Shown: in pieces, positions 46,431 through 57,400 of the stretch
Position numbering within the stretch: position 1 is the stretch's first letter
Layout of the letters: each line of letters begins with the position of its first letter
NCBI GenBank assembly: GCA_021234155.1
Contig: JAJEKV010000027.1
Location: forward strand, 4,154,623 to 4,218,622
Direction of reading: 5' to 3'
Source: Isoetes taiwanensis
Lineage: Eukaryota > Streptophyta > Lycopodiopsida > Isoetales > Isoetaceae
DNA: 64,000 nt
The notes under the pieces: generated by a model
Told to the model about the DNA's origin: nothing
Seen by the model: only the letters and a program-made list of their open reading frames with translations
Database searches by the model: none
Translations under genes and position numbers: made by a program

Positions 46431-48874
46431 ATAATACGTGCACATTTGGATGCCTTGTCGACCTTCAGCCTATTATCCCTTATCCACATAATAATTTTGC
46501 AATTGTGGTGGCTTCACATGCTACCATCGCCGGAGAGGGGCCCTGTTTTGCCCTGTGTTTTTTGGCAATGGCAGATGATGGTGTGCGTAAAAGGGCTTGC
46601 TTTTTTACGTGATGGTGAGGGTTGCCATCGTGCATATGAACCGGCTCTTAGAGATACAGCACCCTTGTATCCTTGTATCCCACCACTGCAAGGATATATT
46701 TTAGAATTTATGCCAACGCCTTATTTCTCATCCACCATCGTGTTTAAACCAGCCTTAAAATCGCAAAAAATTCACTGTCCACAAAAACGTCGTGTACCCC
46801 TCCCCCCCTTTTTTTTTCGATGTGGCTTTAACATGACAAAACCCTAATATACCTATGGTTTAAACAAGACGGTGCATGACAAACAAGGTACTCGAGATTT
46901 ATAAATAACATTCATATAATAATAATATAAATAGAATTATGATGGCTCTCTTGGCATGCAAGGTTTGACTCATATTTCCGTTCCTTTCTTTTTTCCCACC
47001 AAACTTTGGACATGTTGAAGTCACATGGTCTACAATGATGGAAAGGTTTGAACTCTAGACATGTTGGGTCACATGGTCTACAGTGATGGCAAGGTTTGAC
47101 CCGTTACGCCTGTTTTCACGTTTTCCAATGTGCTGATGACACTTCTGTGATGCTCAGAGATGAAAATAATATCTTGAATAATTTCCTCAATGTATTAGAC
47201 GTATTGACTTGCCCTGTCCTTCTCAACTAGGTATCACTATTGCTCATGCTCTTAAAAGAGAGTTTTTTATATCCATTGAGCCTAGTATTTTGTTGTTTGT
47301 TATTGTTGTTGAAGGAGTTTTTTAATTCATTGAATGACTGAATAAAGAAGAAAGAATTTGCATGCATTCCTTCCACTTGATTCTATTAATACTTTCAGCT
47401 GATTTTCTATATGTAAATAAAGAGGATACGAAATTGGAAGAAACATATTATGAGGAGTTTGTAGTAGTAGGTTGTGGCAAAAAGAAAACTTCCAATCATG
47501 TGTTCTTGCTTATGTCCTTGGCTTTTAGCGTTTAACACACTCTGCCTTTGCTCATGAAATCCTGGAATCCGATTGGGAGATTTCAAATTTATTTGTTTCG
47601 CACTTGCTCTAACTGATGTGGATGGCGTGCTTCACAGGATGTTAGAAGAGGCTGACTAAACAAGGAATGATATATAGTATGGGATTGATGAAACATTTGG
47701 ATATGGCTCATATATATGGAGGCTCAACTCAAGAAAGAGTTCGTCCTTCAGCTGTATCATAAATTCCAGCAAGCACAATAATGTAGGAGCTTTAGTTTTC
47801 TGGGCTTCATGTAGGCGAAGCTTTTTTTATAGACTAGTGACCTGAGTAGAGTATTGATGTTGTCTTTTTATCTCACATTCCATCGACCCGGGGATGAGTG
47901 AGCAGCATTGCCGGCAAATGTGGGTCTATGATTCGTTTGAGAGATCTCTATTTATTGCGAGATTTAAATTGGCTTTTCATCAGCAGGTGCTCCTCTCTCA
48001 CCAGTTCTTGCTTTCATTTTCCTTGAACCCATGTAGGAAAGGGGCTTCTTCATGCATGGATTAAACATTATTGGCGTTTCTTCTATTGTTCTAGAGCTTT
48101 TCTATCTCGTTCTTGTTTATCCATTTGAACAACTTCTTTTGACCTTTCTTCAGATCTAGTTTTTGATAAACAGGAGTCCTCGTCTGTTGAGACTTTGCTA
48201 GACTTTTGCAAATCCATCACTAGAATTTCATTGATCCGAACCATTGGGTCGAGATTTTAGGAATGGGCAAACAACATTGCTTGGAAAATGTGGACTTATG
48301 GTTTGCTTTAAAGATCTTTACTTATCGGTTTAGAGATCTCTATTATTGCAGGATTTTTGTAGGCGCTTGTCCTTCTCTCAGTAGTTTCTTCTTTCATTTT
48401 CTCTGAACCCACCGTCCATTTAATTAATGTTATATCATTTGTTCATTTTATATTGTTTATTGTTGTTTCACACGGTACGCGTGACAACAATAAACATTAT
48501 CCAGAGTTTCGTGGTGTTTTGTATATCCATCACAAGAACATATATTATGTTGTCATTAAGTGGCTTATCTTTTGTATGAGATTTTCCGTCCAAGGTAAGT
48601 CCTTTCCAGAAGCTCCTCTTTATTTTATGTATCCTCTTTAGATGAAATACAAAACCAACCTTCCTTCCAAAAAAATAAAATAAAATAAATCTTAATTCTA
48701 AAAGTTGTCATGATTGTTAGAAAAGGCAACATTGCCAGTGTTATGAGATGGCCTATAAGATTTACTAGGACTATAATGTGAGAAGGGCAACAAGCATATG
48801 GCTTGTAATGATCTCTTTCAAAATCAAGGATGGATCCTTTAAAATTGTTTACTATAGCTTTTAGCCACTGAAAT
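46431..48874. other. Intergenic with degraded repeats
   Basis: No gene recognised. A diverged direct repeat about 0.36 kb apart links about 47895-48040 and 48262-48415 (shared gagatctctatt, ttctttcattttc and gaaccca blocks). A T8-C tract lies at about 46800-46820. A simple aaaataaaataaaataaat tail at about 48670 may be the end of an old retroposon. Confidence 0.4.
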
Positions 48875-48887
48875 TCCTGATTGTGGA

Positions 48888-49518
48888 TAGGTCTCAATTA
48901 AAAGTGAGCAGAGCCTGGGGCTGCCAGCAGGACCTAGCCATCACAATTATAAGACAGGGGTGGAAACTTCAATGTGCTAACAAAATTGGGCTCTTCAGAT
49001 GGCTATTGTTGAACAAAAGTCTAAAGACAAATGGTTTCAGGGCCCAACTCAACAATCAAGTTTCAGATTTATGCCCAATGGGCTGTGGCTTAAGGGAGAC
49101 AAGTTCACATGTCTTCCTTTGTCCCTGGCTCTCCCTTTTCTGGCAATGGATCCAACCTCTGGTACAACAAACACCCTCTGATGAGGCATCCTTGCTACAA
49201 TATCTAAATCAGAACTCCCCTTTCAAAGGAACCATCCGGACCCTAACCTGCTGGGCCATATGGAAACATAGGAACGAGGTGGCCATCTTTGGATCGGCCC
49301 CAAGTTTGAATAAGCTTAAAGCTTCCTTTCAGGTCCTCTTAGCTGAGGCTGCCATGGCTCACAAGGCAAAACAGGGCTTGAATTATGACAGACAATGGGA
49401 TTCCTTGGGAACCTTCAATGGTTTCTTTCAGTTTTTCACTCTGCTTTTTAATGATGTGGATTGTTTGTTTGACAGAGCTTCTGCTGAGGAGGCACTATGC
49501 GGGAGGACATGCCCGTGA
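48888..49518 (+). pseudogene. LINE ORF2 C-terminal remnant (zf-RVT region)
   Basis: Open frame of about 210 codons with WKLQCANKIGLFRWLLLNKSL, then a zinc-finger-like LCPMGCGLRETSSHVFLCPW (CX3CX7HX4C) and LTCWAIWKHRNEVAIF, the usual end of plant L1 ORF2. The reverse transcriptase itself was lost by 5' truncation. It ends at a TGA in 49516-49518. Confidence 0.8.
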
Positions 49519-49831
49519 GGTAGATCCTGCTACTGCCCGTTTGTCAGCTATGGAGACCATAGATGCTCTTTTCTGGCTCAAAACTGAGGTCATCAGTTGC
49601 ATTACCTTTGCTCGGCTGATGGGTGATGAAGATCTCTGGAGGTTCAATCCGGAGATAAAACCTTATTTCCAAGCCAAGCTGAAGATTCATGAAGGCGCTC
49701 GGGATGCCTGGATCATGTACCTTTTGGATTCAACAGGCTATGGGCCGAATGAATTGGATGATCTGATGTTCATCCACACAGAGGAGGCCTTTGCTATAAT
49801 CAATCTCGAGGGGGTACCTGATATTCTATGA
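49385..49831 (+). CDS. Overlapping ORF at LINE 3' end, function unknown
   Basis: 148 codons in another frame, overlapping the last 134 bases of the ORF2 remnant and extending 313 bases past it. The part after the overlap (AREVDPATARLSAMETIDALFWLK ... YFQAKLKIHEGARDAWIMYLLDSTGYGPNELDDLMFIHTEEAFAIINLEGVPDIL) looks like ordinary protein, not random. It is either the true ORF2 end reached after a frameshift or an extra small ORF of this LINE family. No family recognised. Confidence 0.4.
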   Translation: MTDNGIPWEPSMVSFSFSLCFLMMWIVCLTELLLRRHYAGGHAREVDPATARLSAMETIDALFWLKTEVISCITFARLMGDEDLWRFNPEIKPYFQAKLKIHEGARDAWIMYLLDSTGYGPNELDDLMFIHTEEAFAIINLEGVPDIL

Positions 49832-50045
49832 AGTGTTGGCCAGAATATTAGACTAAGTTTTTTCTTTTCTGAACTATTTTAAAAGTGATCCTTTTTTGAG
49901 TGGGTATCCTTCCCTTAAAGGATTGTGATGGTCTTACTCCAGCCATCACCATTTTTCCATTGTAAGGCTGATGCCTGCAATGGTTTTTTTGTATGTATGA
50001 CTATGTAATTTTCCCATATAGTAATACAATCTCTGCCATTTCTTC

Positions 50046-50076
<31 letters not shown>

Positions 50077-50097
50077 TGATTGTGGACTCGACGAGGG

Positions 50098-50648
50098 ATG
50101 ATAACCCATTGAATAATTTTAGGGATATAGCCTATAGTTTTAGGAATTATATCCATATCAAATCCCCCTGGAACCCCCTTATTATTTTTTCTACATATTC
50201 TAAACGAGGTGCACCCTGGACTACCACAGTCGTTGGATCCGTCGATCCTACAGCCTAGACCGTACGTTGGAGCCTCTGGGCACCTCTCTTTCGCTTATGC
50301 TCATTTATGATTGGGGGCGCCTATGATTTTGAGATGTCAAATACGAGTTTACTTAAGGTTTTGATGGTATATCGAGCCTCTATACATTTTGCTTAAGGTT
50401 TTAGAATATGAAATACGGGGGTTCGAACCTTTACCAAAATGATTGAATGTCCTAATAAGACTACTTAAACCAATATAACTAGTAAGATAAGGTGAATATT
50501 TTTTATCTTAAATCAATGTTATTTATTTATTTATTTATTTATTTTGTAACAACCTATTGAATAAATTTAGGGATATGGTCTATAGTTTCAGGAATTATAT
50601 CCATATCAAACCCCCCTGGAACCCCTTGTTATTTTGCTACATATTTAA
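50098..50648. repeat. Diverged direct repeat, about 105-bp units at 50098 and 50543
   Basis: Both units read aaccyattgaataa-tttagggatat, then ggaattatatccatatcaaa and cccctggaacccc, ending in ttattttgctacatatt-like sequence. That end also resembles the right end of the foldback elements (ccccctgttattatgctacata at about 37471), so a common TE terminus is possible. An ATTT/TTTA microsatellite lies at about 50519-50545. Confidence 0.7.
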
Positions 50649-51169
50649 CATCAAATATACCTTCAAGGGGTGACCCCGGTTCTTGATGTAAAGATGAAGC
50701 ACATGGATGTTTGATTTATTATGTAATGATATTTTCAATAGATCAACGAATGTTAATTGCATGACCATCGAGACATATATGAGATGGTACAAGGACCAGG
50801 GTGGTTGATCAAGGACGGGTCAAATTTAGAACTTATAGATGCATTGACTAGCATATCGATTATAAGCTTGCTATAACCTTCATATATCTCGAAACCAATA
50901 TAAGATGTTCATGACCATTGATCTTATGTCATGTTGCTCAAGACTGCTATCATCACGCTCAGGTTCCCGTGATGTTTGACTGGGTACACACAAAATGGGG
51001 TAGCATCCGAGATGATGTTATGGCTGCTGTGGCTATGGCATACATAACATGGTTATGGACCATTTTGGAAGGTCTCATAAGGAGCAAGGGAATCTGGATA
51101 TGGATGGCTATGGGAATAAACTTGGATATGCGGGCAATTCAAGTGGATCAATGGGCTTCCAAATCTTAG
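50649..51169. other. Gap, no gene seen
   Basis: AT-rich sequence; an 83-codon frame at 50918 shows no family features and overlaps the LINE-like remnant that follows. Confidence 0.4.
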
Positions 51170-51515
51170 AACCTATAACTGGAAGAGACATCATCTCCTC
51201 ACTGGGATTTTCAATAATTTTTTCCCGAGTCAGAAAATCCTGCTCAACCTTTTTCCTTGCAGATGGCCACGCTATAAGAAGTGGGTTTTTTCATATCTAC
51301 AGGGCTCTAGCTTGCTGGAAGCATAGATGCCAGCAAGTTTTTAGGAGTACACGCACTTTTGCTATAAGCCTCTATGGAGAGATTAAATCTCGTGTGCATG
51401 ATTGAGTTCAAGGTTGCATCATGAGATTTGGGGTTATCTCCATCTCCCTTAGCACTTGCATATAATATTTTTCTCATCCTAATTTAATTTTTTGCATCCT
51501 TCAAAAAAAGGAAAA
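51170..51515 (+). pseudogene. Old LINE 3' end remnant
   Basis: A frame ending ALACWKHRCQQVFRSTRTFAISLYGEIKSRVHD and a stop at 51403-51405 resembles the end of L1 ORF2 (CWxxWxxRNxxVF...). It is followed by about 100 bp of 3' UTR and an A-rich tail (caaaaaaaggaaaaaaa) at about 51501-51518. Heavily decayed. Confidence 0.45.
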
Positions 51516-52060
51516 AAATCGCGTTAGTATTTCGCCTGTGCATAGGAGCCCGCCTGGCTATGAGTTTTGCCCGATTGCAGTTGGTCTCTTGGCGCGCTAT
51601 GGATACTGGGAGATCTCTGTAGGCTAGGCATAATAGCTTGCCACTGCGAGTGGGCAAGGCATGGGTTTGGCTCACCTAGGTGATGCATTGTCTCAGTGAG
51701 GTTAGATCGAGTCTGGGTGTGGGAAACCACAAGCCTCTAACCATGTACAATTCATATGTGCTTCTAGAAGAGAGGAAATCTCTTCCTGCTTCATCGGGCC
51801 ATGGGAGATGAAGCCCTGGAGTAGTCTTCATGACGATATCCCTGGCAGACTAGTCAAGTCCTAATACTTTTCTGCTTATCTACAAAGTATGCATAGGAGA
51901 AGTGGATGGAGTGGACTACCTAATGACCATTGTTTCTTTGTCAGCCATTGTTATACATTCTCTTTGTTTGACTTCTTGAGGACCGATCCGTCAGTCGATT
52001 CCCCAAAAGTCTGAGCCTGGATACAATATTTTATATTATGATGTATGATGAACATATAAT
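51516..52060. other. Gap, no gene seen
   Basis: Short frames only. Probably TE-derived, between an old LINE end and the gypsy remnant. Confidence 0.3.
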
Positions 52061-52485
52061 TGCTGTCAAGATCCACAAAAAGTGAGGTTCAGTTGGGCGA
52101 AGATTAGCCCAAAAAAAGGGCCGTGGGCCTTTATTCCAGCTCAATCCGAGCTCTCTATGAATAGACCCGGGCCTTTTGTTGGATCCGGCCGACTTGATAC
52201 AGGTCGCGATGTTCTTGAATCAATTTCCCTTTAAAAGCATTAGGGCCAATCGGATGTTGCCACCGCAGCCCCCTAAACGCCAATGGTTAAGTGTTTTATA
52301 AAGGTCCTTTAACAATTTAATTAATTGTTCACTTTACGTACAAAAGTTGTGCCATTATAAATGAACTAAGTCTACTCCTATGCTCTTTCTAACCCTTGGA
52401 ATGTTCCCAGGCCACCCGGTAGCACTTCCAGGGTCAACTCTCCGTCCCAAGGCCTGCAAGCGCGACTTGCCGTTGGACTGTAACA
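52061..52485 (-). repeat. Probable 3' LTR of the gypsy remnant
   Basis: On the minus strand it begins TGTTACAGTCC directly after a polypurine tract and may end GACAGCA at 52061, giving TG...CA termini and about 425 bp. No second copy is in the window, so the far end is tentative. Confidence 0.5.
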
Positions 52486-52625
52486 GTTCCCTCCTCTCCC
52501 CTTAGGACCTTGTCCTCAAGGTCTAGAGTTTTAAATGAGGAAAATGTTGCACAAACTCATCCATCTTCCAAATAGCATCCGCGGGAGACTGGCCTCGCCA
52601 TAAGACCAGATATTCACGAATATCT

Positions 52626-53580
52626 CTATTGCGCAACTGCCGAACATGAGTATCTAGAATCAAGTATTATGGTGGAGTTCAACACTAGCGGTATACTCTC
52701 AGAACTAACAACATTGTCCGTATCTAGTATAGCTTGCTTAAGCTGGCTTACATGAAATACAGGATGGTTCCCAATATCTAGTGGTAACGCCAACTCATAT
52801 GATGTGGTACCTAACCTTTTAACAATCTTAAAAGATCCAGCATATCTGGGGGTTAACTTAGGCACTCGCCCTTTAAACAACGGTTTAAGGGTGTTGATTC
52901 GTAATGATGAAGGATACACAATCCTCAAAAACACATAGTCACCCTCCTCATAGGTAACATCACGTCTACGCTTATTAGTATAAACTTGAGCGCGATCTTG
53001 CACTCTACACAAGTTTTGTTGACACTGAAGCAAAATTACATTCATGTCATCCATATTCACGGTGGCATCCGTCTTTAGATACTTATGCATACTGGCATAA
53101 GTTCTAGGATTTCACCCCATCATAGCAAACAAAGGGAGTCATCTTAATCCCCATATGATGGCTGTTGTTATATGCAAACTCTAGGTAAGGCAAATACTCC
53201 TCCCAACGAGTTTGGCATTCATGGACAATACTTCTCAGCATATCCTCCAAGATCATGTTGATTCGCTCGGTTTGGCCATCCGTTTGTGGGTGGTTACCAC
53301 TACTCTTTCTCAATCATACCTTGAGACCTTTCATAATGTCCTTCCAAAAGTGGCCCGTAAACTTGGTATCCCTATCACTTATGATGGATAAAGGCAAACC
53401 AAAAATAGAAAAAACATATCTCATATATGCAGTTGCTACATCTGGAACAGTAGCATCTCCCTTTAAGGCCACAAATTTGGCGTACTTAGTTAGACAATCA
53501 ACAATTACCCATACCTGAGTGTTTTGCCTTGCAGATGATCGGATATGTCGTTTTAAATGGAAATGCAAGATTAACAACAA
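52626..53580 (-). pseudogene. Gypsy integrase pseudogene
   Basis: Core motifs VWVIVDCLTKYAKFVAL (first Asp), SIISDRDTKFTGHFW (second Asp) and HPQTDGQTERI (Glu) supply the DDE triad. The C-terminal domain has KPLFKGRVPKLTPRYAGSFKIVKRLG and HPVFHVSQLKQ, typical of Ty3/gypsy elements. Breaks: an in-frame TGA at 53314-53316 (one change from CGA) and a stop plus frameshift near 53100. The protein would insert cDNA into host DNA. Confidence 0.85.
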
Positions 53581-54150
53581 TTAAAAGCAAGATCAGAAAA
53601 CTAATACATCCACTCCATAAGGAGCAAGCACGAACAAATCTGTAAATTATTGAATTATATTTGGCCGAAAAGCCGAAGACAGATTGATAAAAAATGATCT
53701 TGTGAGTATTTGGAAAGTGGTCTGCTTTTGCAAAATGTGATATTCGGCAACAAAAAAGCCCCATGAGGACGAACACCTGCTGGTTTCACTGGCCCCATGA
53801 GGACGAACACCTGCTGGCTTTCACTGTTGGCAGAAGAATTTCCTATGACTGGGGATCTACATTCTGGAGTTTATGAATTTGAATAGAAGTGTCACTCCTT
53901 AACAAACATACACCTCATGCGCTGCTGCAAGAAATCCTGTATAATGTGGATCCAATTATGTTTGGGTGAATACAGATCTCTACATATGAATGCCTTATGA
54001 CAAAGCTCTCTGCTCTCTTGCTCTTTATCTCTTTCGAATTTTGCTTCGTCAACAAAACCACTTCTCTCTCCTCTTGGTCTTGAAACATGTTTGAGTTGCG
54101 CTAAGCACGAGGCGCAGATCCGGCGCTCCATTTCTAAAGTTGAGCTTAGT
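53581..54150. other. Gap with small tandem duplication
   Basis: A 34-bp-period duplication of cccatgaggacgaacacctg lies at 53760-53783 and 53794-53817. A minus-strand 89-codon frame (54161-53892) is not recognised. No other features. Confidence 0.5.
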
Positions 54151-54480
54151 CTTGGTACCACGTGTCAGCAGGAGGGCTCCTCAAACAAATATTTATCAAA
54201 CAAATATAAGGTGAAGCGATTGTCCTATACCACGTGTCAGCAGGAGGGCTCCTCAAACAAATATTTATCAAACAAATATTATCAAACAGAAATTGACACT
54301 GAATTAGATATGAGTGAAAATTGTAAACCTACCATCACGACGAGTTTATATAAGATGAAGCGATTGTCCTATACCACGTGTCAGCAGGAGGGCTCCTCAA
54401 ACAAATATTTATCAAACAGAAATTGACATTGAATTAGATATGAGTGAAAATTGTAAACCTACCATCACGACGCATCGTCA
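54151..54480. repeat. Tandem repeat carrying three G-box/ABRE motifs
   Basis: The block taccacgtgtcagcaggagggctcctcaaacaaatatttatc occurs at 54156, 54228 and 54372. The CACGTG cores (54159, 54231, 54375) are spaced 72 and 144 bp. A second block (aattgacaytgaattagata ... ccatcacgacg) occurs at 54291 and 54421. CCACGTGTC matches the strong plant G-box/ABRE bound by bZIP factors. No adjacent gene is evident. Confidence 0.8.
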
Positions 54481-57400
54481 TAAATAACAAGGTGCTGCGC
54501 ACGGAGGGTTGCCCTCCGTGACTCGAGGGTGAAATAGCTTAAATCACACTTCAAAGTCATGTTTTCGAGCATATACTGACATATACTTGGAATATGGGCA
54601 GAGGCTTTTCACACAGCCTACAATATGCTAAACAGATGTAACCAAAGGAAAACCTGGCATGGTTCTAGAGGAGCTTTGGTCAGGAGATGAGCCAAGTGTG
54701 CATGAGCATGAATCATCAACACCCAAGTAGCATTATACAAGGTGTTCATCATTATACAGAGGTGTTCATCATTATGGTAGTCAAGTTCAATAGTTAGACA
54801 AATTGTTCTTAGAATGTTCTAATTGAGAAATTGACTTTTACTTGTTACATGCAAGGACACTACGGTAGGCGCCACAAGTGTTTGTTAGATTTTTTCCTCT
54901 CTTTTTGAAATGTGGTTCTCAATTGTGAATATAAGGATTGAAATCGTTGAGGATCATATCTCTTTATTCAAATGTGATAATGTTCAACTGTAGAAAAGCA
55001 TAGTGAGAAAATTATCTGCATGATTATGTATGATTGTGTGTGATAGAGAAAATAAACAGGTTGAACCATTGGCATATATTTTGGCATATGGCCAATTGTT
55101 CGGACATTTGTGACACATGGGCAAATGAAACATTGCCAAAATACCATTTTCAATCATAGGAACTCCAAAAAACTTGGAGGGTCGATTGCATTTAAATGCA
55201 TTTAGCCTAAATCAAAAAATTCAACGAGTTTCAAGTTGATGCACATGTGAATCAATTCCCATGGAAACTTCGACTAGATAACCTAATGAATTTATAACAG
55301 TGAACCAAAATTTGTGTTTTCTGTAGCATTTTCCATTGCTACAGAGATATATTTGCTATCGTGCATTTCGACATTCAGAAATATATTTGAAGCATTGAGC
55401 ATTGAAGTTGCATGTAATATGAACTAATGCATTACTAGAAATTGCATATCGACAACTTTCATTCACTAGACCATCACAACTGCAAGCAATAAGATTGCAA
55501 GAAAAAGTGGTATCTATGTCTTTTTTATACTCCATCTCTTGCGCTCTATGAAAATAACGGCTTTCTCTGCAGTATTAGATGAAAATACACAAATATAAAA
55601 TAGGCCAATGTTTCCATAGCTATTTAGGTGGAACATGCCCATGCTCTACAAATAAACATGTTAGAAAAGATAGAAATACCTCTTCATAGTAAGATGCAAA
55701 GCAACAAAGAAGAAAAGGAACTCAAATTTGAAGAAATTCCATATGACGTGCATATGGAATGGAGGTACAGAAAAGCCATGACATTAAAAATTGAATGTTA
55801 GCTATGAGAGTCCATATCCATTTGTTTATATATGGACTGTGTTAGTTATCCGAGTCTATGTGTTGGGGATTCAACGCATACCTATGCTCATAAGGTACAA
55901 ATACTACTAAGTAGAGATGATCTCTACCTCAAGAAGATGATTGTTGAACTGTTGTCTTTCTACACATCAACATGAGAACATCAATCTAGGAAAACTGTGG
56001 AGGTAAAGTATTGATCCTTTACATACCCAATTTGAGTAGTTCACGGTTTTGTTGTATTGTTGAAATTTCTTTATCAACGAATTTCAATGCTCTAAATTGA
56101 TTCTAAGCTATACAGAAGATGATTTTCAGTCTCATGGGATCGTAAGAATACATCACAAAAGATGGATCAAGAGAGGAAGTTGTGGAGATCCAGATGCACA
56201 GAGGTGAACCGTATAGTTTTCCTTTTTACACTGCATACAACATGATATTAAAGCACCTTTAATTCTGTTGCCATGTTTGGAGATGTTGAAAGATCTTCAT
56301 TTCTGTGACATGATAGCATAAGCTTTCATTATTTTAAGACTAATAACAGAGAGCTCCCTTGAAACAAATAATGCCTTGATCATCACTCCATTCCCTTCCA
56401 CCACACCTTTCAGACTAAGAAATCCTAGTAAGCTACTTGTCATACCAATTTGAGAGCGGTCAGAACCTCAATTGCAGTCAAGGCACCCTTAAAAGCTTCA
56501 TAAGTCTTTACAAAGAGATCCCAAGAGGATGTTTTGAGTCTGCCATGCCTAGAAAAATTTATAGCCAAACCTTTACCTACTTTCACAACCTTTGCAGCTC
56601 CCAATGATGCCTAAGCTATTGATAATCCCCTCATTCTTTTCCACAGCTATTTTAAAACTAATTGTTCCTTGTCTACTACTATGCTTAAGCATGTGGCAGC
56701 ATTCTTAGACATCTTTGCCTTTTCTACTATGATCTTTACAGTCTTGTAACTTCGAGCCATTCTATCTGCTGCACCAAAACCAAATAAAATAATGGCAACT
56801 GCTGCATCAGGGGCCTTTAAAAAATGCATTGCGTCGCCAACGACTTTTATCCCCTTAATGCTTTAGCAACAGTCCTAAATGAATCCTGGAAGGTTCAAAT
56901 TTCTCACAACTTGAATGATTGTATTCCTTTTTTCTCCTTTATTTGCATTCAGAAAAAAAATTACTGGAACTATAGAAACTAGCAGCACTTACCCTAGTTC
57001 CTTTGTTGCTGTTTCGAGAGCTCAAACGACGTCCAAATTTGTCGTGGTAGCTCAAAGAGGTTCTTTTTGAAGATACGGGTTATGCATTCTAATTCTATAT
57101 GGCCAAGTCAAACTCTGCAGGTCCATTTTCCAATCGAATATCAAACGATAGATAACATACATCTAGTTAACATTGTATAAGAACTTGAAGCTTTACCTTT
57201 GCCATACACAATAGCTTTAGATATGGCTAGCTAAAAGACAATCCATTGTTGCTTGCTAACTAGGAACCCAAAAGTCTGCTTGTTCCGGCGAAGCATAGAG
57301 CAGTGGAGGCCATTATACACAGTGTTAGGGTAAAAATGTTGGGCTTCAGCCTAAATTCGCATGCATGAGAATTCATTAGAGCTGGCATCCAGCACTAACA

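Larger units (their letters stand above)
48875..50086 (+). mobile_element. 5'-truncated LINE with 13-bp target-site duplication
   Basis: TCCTGATTGTGGA at 48875-48887 is repeated exactly at 50074-50086. The element between (48888-50073) ends in a run of about 28 A. It begins inside the C-terminal region of a LINE ORF2. The perfect TSD and clean poly(A) indicate a recent insertion by target-primed reverse transcription. Confidence 0.93.
52061..53580 (-). mobile_element. Ty3/gypsy retrotransposon remnant
   Basis: Minus strand: integrase (53580-52626), polypurine-like aaggggagaggagggaac at about 52503-52486, then a probable 3' LTR (52485-52061). Sequence upstream of the integrase core (RT, RNase H) is missing, and the frame is lost at about 53580. 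Confidence 0.8.

Noticed and set aside
53892-54161. Minus-strand 89-codon ORF just below the G-box repeat as a regulated gene
   Set aside because: The first G-box overlaps its start codon instead of lying upstream, and no family was recognised.
54151-54480. Plus-strand ORF (111 codons) across the G-box repeat
   Set aside because: The frame simply follows the tandem repeat and repeats the same peptide; there is no family signal.
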